64,000 nucleotides of DNA, from the NCBI GenBank assembly GCA_018873245.2, contig JAEMBT020000009.1, positions 2,510,001-2,574,000 of the forward strand, read 5' to 3'. The position numbers were made by a program, and so were the translations under genes. Of this stretch, positions 11,097-22,558 are shown in pieces. Below the pieces are notes generated by a model, which had not been told where the DNA came from, searched no databases, and saw only the letters and a list, made by a program, of their open reading frames with translations. Every line of letters starts with the position of its first letter. The first letter of the stretch is position 1. The stretch comes from Archegozetes longisetosus (taxonomy: Eukaryota > Arthropoda > Arachnida > Sarcoptiformes > Trhypochthoniidae).

Positions 11097-11948
11097 TTAA
11101 TTTACTTTATTGAGAGCATCGATTTCTTTCATCTCTTCATCAGTTAATTTAAAGTTAAATAAATCAATATTTTCTATAATATATTTCTTATTCAAAGACT
11201 TCGGGATAACAATAATATTTCTTTGTATTTGATATTTAAGAGCGACCTGAGCTGAAGTCACGTTATGGTTATGACCAATAGAGATAAGTTTTGTGTCTTG
11301 CAAAAGATTTTCACTTCCACGAGTGCCTCCGAGAGGACTGTAAGCCGTTAAAGTGATGTTATGTTTAGTCAAATATCCCAATAATTTCTTTTGGTTATGG
11401 TATGGATTGCATTGAACCTGATTAGTAACTGGTCTAACTGTTCCGTTCACTAGTATGCGATCGATTTGTTCCTCGTCGAAATTTGAAACACCAATAGATT
11501 TAGCTAAGCCCTGTTTGTGTATGTCTTCCATTCCACGCCATGTCTCCAATATATCAACATTTGATTGCGGCCAATGAATCAAATACAAGTCTAAGTATGT
11601 AAGACCCAAATTCTCTAATGACTGTTTGATACCAATTGGGACTCGAGAGCGTTCGTGATCTTCAGTTTCAAGTTTGCTAACTATGAAAAGTTCTTCACGT
11701 TTTATTTTTCCTTCACTTATCAGGTCTTTCAGTGCTTTTCCAATTGTTTTTTCTGAATCTTTATAATTAAGAGATGTGTCGATATGTCTATAACCAGCTT
11801 CGATGGCATCACGAACTGCCTCATAAGTAGTGGTTCCTGTTCCTAATCCTACAATTGGAATCTTGAATCCATCGTTTAAAAGAAGTCGTGGAGCTTTTTC
11901 TGCACAAACGCTTAACAAAACTACTGAAAGAACTACAAGTTTTAACAT
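11097..11948 (-). CDS. Aldo-keto reductase with signal peptide, 283 aa
   Basis: A NADPH-dependent carbonyl reductase of the AKR superfamily (TIM barrel). The catalytic tetrad is complete: Asp57 (YRHIDTS), Tyr62, Lys92 (IVSKL) and His125 (LIHWP). The cofactor-binding segment IPKSLNKKYI is present. Residues 1-17 are a clean hydrophobic signal peptide ending ...SVCA, and there are several N-glycosylation sequons, so the protein is predicted to enter the secretory route. This is odd, because most AKRs are cytosolic. The usual C-terminal tail (about 30 residues ending near HP-Y-PF) is missing. The ORF ends ...DALNKVN just where AAA|GTAAAT could be a splice donor, so a last exon may exist, but none was seen. 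Intronless as read. Confidence 0.88.
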   Translation of the reverse strand: MLKLVVLSVVLLSVCAEKAPRLLLNDGFKIPIVGLGTGTTTYEAVRDAIEAGYRHIDTSLNYKDSEKTIGKALKDLISEGKIKREELFIVSKLETEDHERSRVPIGIKQSLENLGLTYLDLYLIHWPQSNVDILETWRGMEDIHKQGLAKSIGVSNFDEEQIDRILVNGTVRPVTNQVQCNPYHNQKKLLGYLTKHNITLTAYSPLGGTRGSENLLQDTKLISIGHNHNVTSAQVALKYQIQRNIIVIPKSLNKKYIIENIDLFNFKLTDEEMKEIDALNKVN

Positions 11949-12040
11949 TATTTATAATAATTTTTTCAAACTTTCTCTAAATTATTAACTAACTTTTGTT
12001 TAAGCAACTAATGTGATTAAAGCTAAGAGAAGTTTCAACT

Positions 12041-12050
12041 TATATTTATA
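12041..12050 (-). promoter_or_regulatory. TATA-like box of the aldo-keto reductase gene
   Basis: TATAAATATA on the minus strand about 95 bp before the ATG at 11948. A second TATAAATATA copy lies just upstream near 12056-12065. Position fits a core promoter; inferred only. Confidence 0.4.
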
Positions 12051-12800
12051 TGAACTTATATTTATATCTCTTATATGATAACAGATTAATAAAACTTTGT
12101 GTTATTAAGGCATTTGATTTCCTAATTCTTAGTATGGGTTGAGATAAGTTTTTTTTTATTGATAAAGCCGATTATCTCCCAGTGTACTCTTCACAGAAGT
12201 GAAATTCACAGAACGATAATTCAGGGCACATGTTGAGCACACGACGATGTAAGCTTAAAATAACTTTCACAACAATTTTACAGACATCCCAGTTAAGTGT
12301 GACGATGTTAAACTCGAATATTTCCCGAACGCGTGAACCGATTTTGGAAATTTTTATTTTGTTAAAAACTTAAGAATATGGGAAATTGTTTCCAATATGG
12401 TAGCTGGACGTACCTCCTAATGGGGAACCTGGTGCGTGGGGTACACAGAAGTTCCTATTTTACCAGGATAGGAAGTGCCGGACACAGAAATTGTTATACT
12501 ACTAGACTTAGCAGATGTTCATATTTTTAATAAAAGGTATTGCAATGTTCTATCTCACAGGAGACGATACAAAAAGTTTTTGAAGTTACTTAAAAATTCA
12601 GATTTTGTTAAAATTAAATTAAAGTGGAAATTATAGGGTGGTCAACCCCTGCATTGGCGTGACCAGCGTGGTCATTAGGGTTGATTGGGGGCGGTCCCAT
12701 GAGGCTCTGCCCTTTTTTTAAAAACTCAAAATGTGGCCCTAGGGATGTGACAATGGGTTGGATTTAATCTTACATAGGTTTCTCTACATTGTCTTACCCT
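12051..12800. other. Intergenic with GC-richer repeat remnants
   Basis: No gene. 12400-12480 and 12640-12715 are GC-richer than the surroundings and look like old repeat pieces. The second begins TATAGGGTGGTCAACC, similar to hAT-type termini such as the one at 8003. It contains CCATGAGGCTCTGCCC, close to a block in the foldback at 48.5 kb. Confidence 0.4.
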
Positions 12801-12804
12801 CCTA

Positions 12805-12925
12805 CCACTAGTATTACCTTAGTTACTCTCACTTTTCTATATAGCATAGAAAATAATGAATAATTATTATAAAAGCGTTTATCAAATGGATAGAAAAGTG
12901 GACGTGACTAAGGTAATACTAGTGG
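12805..12925. repeat. TA-flanked palindromic MITE, 121 bp
   Basis: Inverted ends of about 36 bp (12805-12840 and 12890-12925, starting CCACTAGTATTACCTTAGT) with few differences surround about 50 bp of AT-rich core. TA dinucleotides flank both ends (12803-12804, 12926-12927), as in Tc1/mariner-mobilised miniature elements. Confidence 0.7.
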
Positions 12926-13248
12926 TATATTAGACGATCAAAAATCTAATTGAGTAGCTAAACTTGATGTCACTCCTAAACTTCTGGATGAAAAAAGGGC
13001 TTTTGTATAATCGATTTTAAAGTCGTAACATCTATTGCATAAAGTTATACAATATGTAAAGGTATAGGTGAATTGAACTTTAAAACTTTTACTTTCTTAT
13101 TGGTATTTCACACAAATTTGTAAGATGGGATTGAGCAATTGAGGTCTTATTGAAGTTGAGGTGACGGATTAAGCTTTGAAGTCGCCCAAAAATCTAATTC
13201 CTTTGTTGTCAATAACCTATTATTTTAATGTAATTCATTATATATATA

Positions 13249-13799
13249 CAGGGTTGGCGATAAGTCACTTTATTTTCAAATTTCACGGTATTTTTAATTT
13301 AATCGGCTATGATCTATTATATTGTTATAGAGAGATTTAGGACAAGTGGAGGCTTTGTTTACATATTCTAGTTAAATTCAATATGGCGTCCCCCAAGAGA
13401 TGTTACACAAAAGACGAACGGGTGGCTATTGCCCGACTCTATTATCAAAACAAACAAAACCTAACTCAGACTGTAAGAGCGTTTCGTACAGAATTTGGAC
13501 ATCACTCGACACTCAGTATCCATGCAGTGAAAAGGTAAAATTTTTGAAATCAAGAAGACCTCAAGCAGCGCATCAGTGCCTTGATCCAATCGATAGTAAC
13601 CGACACTTTGAAACGCGCTATTGGCAATTTTGAAACTCGTCTTCGCCACCTCATTGTTAGAGGTGGTGCTCACTTTGAAAACTTAATCCATTAAACCTCC
13701 ACATATCTTCTTTTGTTTTCTTTTTGTTTCATTTAATTATCTGTTATAGTTTCTGAGAAATAAAATTTTCAAAAATGAAGTGACTTAACGCCAGCCCTC
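13249..13799 (+). mobile_element. Deleted Tc1/mariner-type element (DUF4817 class), 551 bp
   Basis: Termini CAGGGTTGGCGATAAGTCAC (13249) and, reversed from 13799, GAGGGCTGGCGTTAAGTCAC are flanked by TA. Inside on the plus strand, 13383-13535 encodes a 50-residue start with YTKDERVAIARLYYQNKQN, the DUF4817 helix-turn-helix found in arthropod transposases, then stops. 13615-13695 encodes the transposase's last residues (FETRLRHL ... GGAHFE). The DDE core between them has been deleted. Confidence 0.8.
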
Positions 13800-13869
13800 T
13801 ATATATATATACCACTTCTGATACAGGTTATAATTAATTACAAAGAAATGATTGTTAATTCTTATTGAA

Positions 13870-14830
13870 TAAACAAACAAACAAACAAACTCGATAATTG
13901 TTTCCCAGGAACTCGTCTGAGAAAGATTTAAACTACTTTACAAATGTTCATGAATCAAAGATAAAAATTTCTTTGATTCAATGGAATTTCGTATAAACAT
14001 TGGCAAAGAGTTAAAAAGTAATGACGATTTATAAAATACATGATTATCACTATGATAGAGCCGAGTAAACGGAACGTCAACTTTAATGCCATTTCGTGTA
14101 TTTTTAAATGTAAATTCATTAAACCAATTATTTGGTATTAAATCAGACGAATTTTTAAATTTATATAACAAAGTTAATGATTTAATTTTCATCATTTTCT
14201 CTAATGGCAACAAATTCAAACATTTAAGTCTATCATTATAACATAAATTTGAATGCCCTAACTTATAACAAACGTATTTTGTCACGTTTCTCTGAACCCT
14301 TTCAATTCTTTTCCATTCAGTTTTTGTTCCATGCCATACTAAATTACCATATTCTAAGATGGGCATTATATAAGTTTCATATAATTGTAAAAGCACATTT
14401 CCATTAGCATAATGACAAATATTTTTTAGTAATGCCCACTTTGTCGGTGATTTAATCACCATCGCATCAATGTACTAATGAAATAGTAGTTTGTAATCAA
14501 TAATTATTCCTAAATGTTTATGAAAGTTAACAGTTTCTATTTTACTATTATCAATATTATAATTATTTAAACTATAATTCAATCTCCTATGAAATCTAAT
14601 GTGTTTAGTTTTCGAGGGTTTAATTTTAAAACTTTGTCATGAGATCACTCTACAAAACTATTTATATCGTACTGAAAATTATGATAATCATCAATTGAAT
14701 AAATAGACATTAGTAATAAACTATCATCAGCATATTGATATAATTTACAAAAGTTTTATGATGAATTCATATTCCTTACATAGATATTAAAAAGATAATA
14801 CTATATATAAGAAATATTCTCTAATCGATT
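13870..14830 (-). mobile_element. 5'-truncated non-LTR retrotransposon (LINE)
   Basis: The minus strand keeps the end of a LINE ORF2. A YADD reverse-transcriptase box lies near 14715. Next comes the LGIIIDYKL block near 14500, then an open stretch 14462-13938 with the post-RT region (LQLYETYIMPILEYGNLVWH). An in-frame stop interrupts it near 14475 and another lies after the YADD region, so it is dead. A (TTTG)n tail at 13871-13890 marks the 3' end, as in Jockey/CR1-like LINEs. The 5' break is near 14830. Confidence 0.8.
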
Positions 14831-15060
14831 CCATTAAACAATATTTGATATCAAATAGATTGGGTTAAAATATTTAGGGTTATAAATCGAATTCTATTAT
14901 TTCATCAAAATGAAATCAAGAAAAACCTTCTACATAAGGAAATACTGGATGTTATCAAACAATTTCACTTACATCGTGAGACTATTAGCTCTTTAGTTTG
15001 GTATATCTTTGAACGTCATTTTGGAAATAAACGTCAATTATTCAAGCGATTTAGGATCGA
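14831..15060. other. Intergenic, no gene seen
   Basis: AT-rich sequence beyond the LINE truncation point. No protein or repeat recognised. Confidence 0.4.
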
Positions 15061-15205
15061 AAATGTAGAGATGAAAATTTTAGTCCGTTTAGTCTTAGTC
15101 TTAGTCTTAGTTTGAGGCTAAGACTAAGCATTCCTTTAGTCTTTAGTCTGAAGACTAAGACTAAAGACTAACCTTAGTTTAGTCCGACTAGTCCTTAGTC
15201 TACAT
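15061..15205. repeat. TTAGTC / GACTAA short-repeat palindrome
   Basis: About 20 copies of the 6-mer TTAGTC or its complement GACTAA lie in alternating blocks: forward, reverse, forward, then mixed. The stretch can fold into nested hairpins. It is distinct from the arthropod telomere repeat TTAGG. Confidence 0.7.
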
Positions 15206-16076
15206 AATATATTTCCATATTACAAATAAGTATTTCGTTAAGCAAAAACGTTTGCCTCTCAAGACACCCTTCTTAATACTATCACTAAGGCATTGTATTT
15301 TACATATACATGGCTTTGCTGGTAGCTTATATTTACTCTTTACTTTTTAGGCCAATATTAGATATAATAAGGACTCATTTAGTAGATTTTATTAATACGT
15401 ATCTAAGGGATTAGTAAACATTTCACATATACAGTAAGTATTTCTCCAAATTCTACTCTTAGTTAGAGAAATCTTACAGAAATCCTCGGTTATATTTTAA
15501 ATAAATTCAAATGTTTTGAATAAAAACACTGGATTTGCCAAAATTAATGCAATTTGTGACAGTATAAATGGATACGAAGTTCAATACAATCTGGATTTAT
15601 CTTCTGAAGAAATAGTATCGTTCAAATTTGCACCAATAACTAGTTGTGAAGTTGAAAGTTCTTCCAAATATAAAAATATTGTTTGTGATAGTGGTTGTTG
15701 TTTACCGAAAATAATCTTAAGTACTATCATATAGCCAATTGTAATGTTCAGTTCTTAAACCAAAATTGAGATAGAATTACGAAATAATAAATAAGTATTA
15801 ACTAAATATTTGAAGGGGTTCCATGTCTTTACTTCCGTCTTTATTTCTAAAACATTTGCAACAACTTTACACTCAAAATCTTCAATAACAATTAAACAAT
15901 TTTAAAATTATCTTTTAACCTTTGAATTAAAGTAATTTTTATTTTAAAAGTTTACTGAATTCTACAGAATTGCGTCGAATTCTGTTTTATATTTCAATTA
16001 ATATTTCAATGAATTTCAATTAATATTTATATTTCAAAGAAAAATATTTATTTCGTTCAATAAGAAAGTTCAACTA
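15206..16076. other. Intergenic, no gene seen
   Basis: AT-rich, with a local ATTTCAATTAATATTTCAATGAATTTCAATTAATATTT-like tandem near 15990-16035. A 72-residue open frame at 15516 has no family resemblance and poor context. Confidence 0.4.
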
Positions 16077-16431
16077 CAGTAGACACTCGATATTTTGAAA
16101 TACTTATTTTGAACCAATTTGAACACCGGTCTATAATGTTGTGTACCTCTTTATTTTGAAATATCTGTCGAATAGTTTCAAGATATGATAGCTTATCAAA
16201 TTTTCATAAAAAATTATTGATACTGCTGAGCAGTTCAGGTTCCAGAAATTGATGGACGAGCCTAAAACCTGAACCCCAATTTAAATAAAATCTTAGGGTT
16301 AATCATTCAAATATTCCATTTTAAGCGAAATCTTATTTCGGGCTTTTTTCAGTGTACCAGCTATTTTGGAAACTCGCTATTTTGAACAAAATTGTTGGCA
16401 GAAGCGAGTTCAAAATAACGAGGTTCTACTG
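16077..16431. mobile_element. pogo/Tigger-like MITE, 355 bp
   Basis: Termini CAGTAGACACTCGATATTTT (16077) and, reversed from 16431, CAGTAGAACCTCGTTATTTT are flanked by TA duplications (16075-16076, 16432-16433). CAGTAGAACCTCG is the typical pogo/Tigger end. Internal GTTCAAAATA-type repeats continue the ends inward. No transposase. Confidence 0.8.
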
Positions 16432-17220
16432 TATTAAGTAACGTTTGACTCTAATCAATTTCTTAACTATTGAAACAATTATCATTTTGGAGAGACTTGA
16501 CCTTATAACTTATAAATTTAATTACTATCAGTCATAGATTCTGGACTGTTCCTAACAAATCTAATATTCATTTAAACTTTCCTTACACATAATCTAATAC
16601 AAAAAAGCATTTAAAAGCCAAGTAATAAACTAACATTAAGCCAGTCTTACATGGAAGGTATGAAAACTCTCACAAAAATTTTAACATTTTGTATTATGAA
16701 ACTTATCAATGGACTAATTATCTTTAATTTAAGCTATATTTGAAAGGCCGAACATGGGGTTATGGGTCAAAACTTCAGTTTTAACGTTAGCCATATAAAT
16801 GCCTTACGCAAGTTTTGTACACATTATATATAAGGAGAGTTTCACGGTCCCTTAGAACTCGGCCCCCAAATATGTATTCATTTGATACTCGTTATGTTAA
16901 GTAAATCTTTGATCTCTGACTTCCCTTAATGACTCAAAGGATTTTCAAGAAATTTCTTACTGAAAGTTTTATTATGATTCAAATATTACTCTTCCAAAAA
17001 TATTTTTTATAAGATTATTGTACTGAATTTTACAGTGGAAATTTGGAGTGGAAACTCAAAAGTTGGAGGCTAAGTTTTACATGCTTATGATCTTTATTTT
17101 CCTCAAACATTATGTTGGGTCTCTTGAGGGCGCCATGTTTAAGGGAATTTTTGAAAATTTATTTCCACAATAAAATTCAGTTCAATAAATTTTTAAAATT
17201 TTTGGAATAATATTCGCGAC
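16432..17220. other. Intergenic, no gene seen
   Basis: Searched on the minus strand for the missing last exon of the subtilase (the catalytic-serine GTSM-type motif). It was not found. Confidence 0.45.
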
Positions 17221-17470
17221 CTATACCTTAGTTCAAATCAGGTTTGGTTTGGGTTACAACTTGGTAAAGTCAGATTTATCCATTTTCTACGGTAGTTAGG
17301 TCTAGTTGGCCAGAAGTGGCCACGTTCGGGTTGGAAGTGGTCAAGTGTGGTATCAAAATATTCAGCTCGATGAGCTGAATCCAATGATCTATCACACTTG
17401 GGGTGGAAAGTCGGGAGTCCCTTTAAACCCATTAGCCCGGATCACCCGCAATGCCTTATGTGCAGTCATC
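17221..17470. repeat. Dispersed repeat, copy 1
   Basis: A GC-richer segment beginning ACCTTAGTTCAAATCAGG shares its order of blocks (GGTTTGG, GTTAC, AGTAGAGCCAGG-like, TTATCCATTTTC, GTTAGG) with 28465-28660. It appears to be an old interspersed element; ends and class are not defined. Confidence 0.55.
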
Positions 17471-17709
17471 TGAAGACATGGCTTAAGAACTGATTATCAA
17501 TAGATACCAAAATTAATTTCAAAAGAAAATTGTAGACAAATAATACGTATACGGAAATGCAACTGAAATTGATATTTAAATATAACTATTCTTCACAAAA
17601 ATAATGTTGATTAAACACGATCAAGATACGCAAAGACTTTCTTTCCAACCTTGTACTTTGAGACTAGTAGTATAATTAAAGATGATTGGAAATTAAATAG
17701 AAGGTATAC

Positions 17710-20700
17710 CTGGTGCCCAGACGTCGACGCATTCACCATAATTTGTAAACGACGCAGCTGTATCATTGATGTCAGATGCCGCTACAGTTATAACCACTTG
17801 TAGTCTCGCAGGACTATATACACGAGATGTGAATGAAAGTTGATAGAAATTAAAACCTATTCTCTAACAAGCGGAATAGGACCAGCAATTCTTGGCTTTA
17901 GAATTTTGCTTAAGTATTTCAAACCTCGGAAATGAGGTTTAGGGCATAAAAATGACTTTGAAAAAGTTATTCTAAGAAGTTTTAAGGAAATGGATTATCA
18001 GAAAATGGAACTTTTGGATGTAAAGTGTCAAATGTATGAGAAAGGCGATTAAAGTGATATACTATTAGTATCGAAAATTTCGGAAACATTAAAGATTCTC
18101 TAAACCACCAGAAATAAGTTCGAATAAAACTGGAAACATAATTGAGCACTTATTAATCACTTAGATATCCTAATTTTAAATTATTCTACTTAAAAATCAC
18201 AAATGGTAGATTTTAAGAAATTCCAAGAACCTCAAAGTTATTTGAGATGATTTTAAGATATTAATATTTAGGTCTAATTAATTTCCTTCTGATTTTATGT
18301 TATATAATTATTTAAAGATTGGTTTTGCGGTGTCGAATACGACAAGGATTGATATGTTTTCTGATGAATACTATGAATAGACAATTTTGCACATGGAGAA
18401 GAGATTGCAGGGGAGGTGGTCGTGCTTGTGATAGTTTTAAACATTGAGTTACTAAACGGTCGGAGCTCTCGTAAAAATTAGGGAAAGGGTCAAATTGATG
18501 GTACTCAACGAGATAAATCGGTTGGCGCAAGTATCATTAAGCCGCACCCACCGGTTTAGAAGACACACCTCATTTTGGATTTTCTTCTAATTTAGTTGTT
18601 GGTAGGTGGGGACTAATCAGTTGTGGGAGGAGTCAAGTCAATTAATATAAATTTCATTAAAACACGCCCATCAGTCTAGAAAGTATCCCTATTTTCGAAT
18701 AATTTCAGATTTTGAGAAATAAAAATCTTAAAATAAAAATCTTTGAACTAGTAAGCGTAGCTTAATGATTGTCACATCAATAAATTTGTCTCATCAAATA
18801 CTAATAAATGAACTAATTATTTACTTTTGCTCAGCTCAACCCATCAATGAGTCTTTCAAAAATTCAAATAAAGGTATCTTCTGAACAAGTGGATATAGCA
18901 TAATAATTCTTAGATTAATCGAATTTTCTCGTTGAGTACTACCGATTAGACTCCTTTCATGATTTTTATTTAGCCCCTCCAACCTTTAAATAATTATGGA
19001 AAATTCGAAGATGGGGATATATTCTGAACCGATGGGTGTGACTTAATAATTCTTATATCAATCTGAGTACTATCGATTTAACTCATCCCACTATTTTTAT
19101 GGGTGTCCCGACCGCTTAGTACCTCTTAATCGTTATCAACAATCGAGGTTATTTTTGAGTCATCAATTTATATAAATAAACATATTCACGTTTGGTTACA
19201 CGCAGAGTCATTACTGTTTCCGGCAGATACCACTACTGTTACACCCATTTCGACGACCTAACATCATGTTATCAATAAACAAATCTTTTATGAGTATCAT
19301 AAGAATTAACTCGATTAATAAATTCCATGACGACCTAATTAAGCTTACATTTTGAATCGCTATCTCAATAGCACTCGTTTGATTCAGTGCTCTGAATCCC
19401 AAAGACATGTTAATCACAGATTTGGGCTATCAATACAATCATTAGATGTTAAATTCAGAAATAATATCTATCAAATGGATAGATTAATTAATCTAAACTT
19501 ACTTTAGCGTTCTTAGCAACCCAATCAACACCAGCAGCTACACCGCTATAATAACAAATATCTGATTAGACAATTTAAAGTATAAAATGATAAAATTCAT
19601 ATTCAATTACTAATGAACAGTAGACACACCTTATAGGACACGAACCGTTTACGTTACAAACTTTAACAGAAACGATTGAAGCACTTTTCGCAATACCATA
19701 TGTAGTGCCCGCAGCAGTTCCTGCGACGTGGGTCCCATGACCTGTCATAGCATATTTAACAGTGTGTTAGAAATATACAATTGCCGTTATCACTAGATTA
19801 TCAGCTCATTAGGTGAACAATAATTGACTGGTTGTTATTGTTAATCTATTGCTTCAGACCCATTATACAACTAAATTTACTCACACTTCCAAGTTTTACT
19901 TGCTATTTGCACTATCAAAGTGACATTATGGAACGATTTCAAATTGCAAAGCATAAAGTAAATGCAAATTGTTGATTGTAAATGGTTTATTACAGTTTCA
20001 ATTGGCATTCACAAAACACATTTATGATTGCAAGGCATTCAAAAATTTGCAAGTACTTCGGACCACTCCAATCCATAGCTCGACACAAAAAATAAATAAT
20101 ATAATAGTTTTGCATAATTTGTACTAATTGCATCATTCAGTGCATACAATCCCACGGATGAAACTTTTAACTCTTATCAACTTACATGACTCCTTTGGTG
20201 TTCAAACTTAATTTGAAATATTGCTTCTCTATTTAATCAATTTAATTTAAATCACTTTAGTCTATGCCTATTTTTAATTTGATACTTGAAAACACTTTTG
20301 GAATAATGTTATAAATTGAGTGTTTGCATAAACTTGATACAAACCTGATATTTTAAATAGCAATGCCAATACTAAAAACAAATTTGAGAAAGCACTACTA
20401 AATAACTGCTAAATGAAAACAGTTGTGCAAAACTCCAAAGTGCGAGTGAATTTAGTTGAAAATTGTAATTTGCTATACTTTTCAGTAAATGAAAGACTGC
20501 AAATTTAAAGACATGAAAACTTCTATAAAATTGATAGTACGTTATATTGAAGTGAGTGAAACGCAAACCAAGATTTTATCTTTGTCATTTTATGAGCGAA
20601 TTGATAGTTTACTTTATATCTACAATATTTTATATTTTTACAGAAGGGTATTCTGAATTTAATCTTAGGTGTAAGGTATTAATTGAATTGAAAGATTGAC

Positions 20701-22484
20701 ACTAAGTTCGAAAATAATGGTAGCTCTCTCTAAGTTCTTTTAGTTTCCAGTTTTTCATAAGCTTTGTATGAAATTCGAAAATTTGCAAACTGTATACTTA
20801 ACACTAAATAAGTTTTAGTATTTTAGTTATCTAATAGGTAGCGAGTAAATACTTTGTAAGTCATCCTCTGATTCTTCAGTTACTGCGTTGTAGCCGTATG
20901 AGACACGACTCCCGAAGTCAGTGTGATTTATTTTGACTTCCTGTTAATTCAATAGTCATATAAAACATTGAACTCGTATATAAAAAGGTGAATTTTTCAT
21001 TTACTGTATCGAGAACATAAACCGTAGAACCACTGCCTCCCGTCGAATCGTAGACATACTGGTAACCATTATCAGCAGGATTTAATCTACTCCGTGTTGA
21101 TGTTCGTGCTAAGCCCCAGGGAGAGTCATTTTGAGTGATCAGTTCATCAATGGTTGCAATTTGGTCGCTTTCGATAAATTCGACCTTCACATTAGAACAA
21201 ATTCATTGTTTATCACAAATCAAAACCCAAACACATACGAGCACTATTGATTAGACAATATGAATAGCACCACTTTTTCAGTACTTTCACACGAAATAAC
21301 TAAAGGTGTCCATATTGTCTATCTATTATTTCAGTTTAGTCAATAGAGGCGAGAATATTCAGTGGTCACTGATTTTAAACCCGAGTATAATTTTTGGGAA
21401 ATACGAGGCTCTATCTTACCTAACAATAAAAGCTTAAATATAAAGCTTTACTTTGTCGAATTTTACAATTTAGGGTGATGGCACCTGATTTCTGGAGAAC
21501 TTTTTCTTAGTTTGTTATAGGAAACTGTTTTTCAGTATTACTTATGGCTTTAAAGCACATAAAAACTTATGGCTAGTAAAAAAGTTAAGTTATAGAAAGT
21601 TCAGAAGAAACAATTTTGTAAACCTGGGGAATCGAACACACTTCAATAACATTTTCCAATAAGTAGAATATTAGATTTTTTGAACTCAAATCAAATTTCT
21701 TAAGTAAGTTAAAAATTTTCTATAAAGTGAGTTTTCATCAATTTTCAATCCTCTATCGACAATTGGTTTGCCTAAAATTTAGTACTAAAAATCTTCATCC
21801 TTGTTTAAGTATTTGTTTCGAAGTTTTTAGGAATGTCACTGTATAATCTTAACTGATCTTTACTATATATTTTTGTTCTATTTCAGTCAAAAAATAATCT
21901 ACATCTGCAAAAATTTTGCTATTTTTCTCAATTTTATGTGAATTATTAAGTTTCTTGTTAAAATGATATAAATATTTTAAAGTTTCTGCTTATCGGTGTT
22001 TCACTGAAAAAAATAGTTTATCAATGTAAAATTGACAACTAATGAAACGAATGGTCCAATAAAACTCTATATTAGACTATATTAAGTTCGGACTAATACA
22101 TTTTTCCACAAAGATTCGATTCTAGAGTGGACCACCAAAAATTCTTAGCTCTGTCAATTTTAAACCTCTAATTATTTGTATTTGTGATTACAAAAAACAA
22201 ACCTCGGGCAATGAGCCGAGTGCTTGTAACTGATTTTCATCCAATTGTGCCGAAAAGCCATTCAAAGCGGTGTCGTATATAAATCCAACGCTCTCTTTCA
22301 ACGGAACCAAAACTTCATCACTTCTTCGTAATGAGTGAGTATTTACGAAATCTCTAGATTGGACGCCATCCTTCAACTTGATTATATATCGACCGGGAAT
22401 CACACTCTCATCAGTAAACTTTCGTATCTCAGCAGACGATACACTGATCAACAATACGGTTATGCAAAATAATAAGACTTTCAT
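17710..22484 (-). CDS. Proteinase K-like subtilase, eight exons, C-terminal exon not found
   Basis: Exons: 22484-22203, 21184-21005, 20940-20853, 19741-19630, 19545-19503, 19426-19349, 19257-19190, 17813-17710. All have GT-AG borders and phases agree, giving about 318 residues. Exon 1 has a signal peptide (...LLISVSSA) and an I9 propeptide ([11 protein letters not shown]). Exons 2-3 hold the catalytic Asp (VYVLDT), exon 4 the catalytic His ([17 protein letters not shown]), exon 6 INMSLG, exon 7 the oxyanion-hole Asn (VSAGNSN), and exon 8 [14 protein letters not shown]. The order is that of S8A proteinase K/cuticle-degrading proteases. The last exon, which should carry the catalytic Ser, is not in the 5.7 kb downstream as far as the next gene, so the gene is either broken or has a very long intron. 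The intron between exons 7 and 8 is full of repeats. Confidence 0.85.
18480..19125. repeat. Cluster of about four ~110-bp units, inverted
   Basis: Within the subtilase intron. Units containing CCGATGGGTGTGACTTAATA and GAGTACTATCGATTTAAC-like sequence occur in one orientation at about 18870-18990 and 19000-19125. They occur in the opposite orientation at about 18480-18580 and 18600-18720. Identity is modest, so this is an old repeat. Confidence 0.5.
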
Positions 22485-22547
22485 TTCGATAATTAAGTTA
22501 GTTTTACTTATGCTGCACTACCACAAAATTTTTCTACCTGATTGCAG

Positions 22548-22558
22548 TTATTTATATA
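22548..22558 (-). promoter_or_regulatory. TATA box of the subtilase gene
   Basis: TATATAAATAA on the minus strand about 65 bp before the ATG at 22484, a normal distance for a core promoter with a short leader. Confidence 0.5.

Noticed and set aside
15061..15205. CRISPR array or telomeric repeat
   Set aside because: Unit is 6 bp with no spacers and alternating orientation, and it differs from TTAGG.
15516..15734. 72-residue frame in the intergenic region
   Set aside because: No family resemblance, no promoter or poly(A) context, surrounded by repeats.
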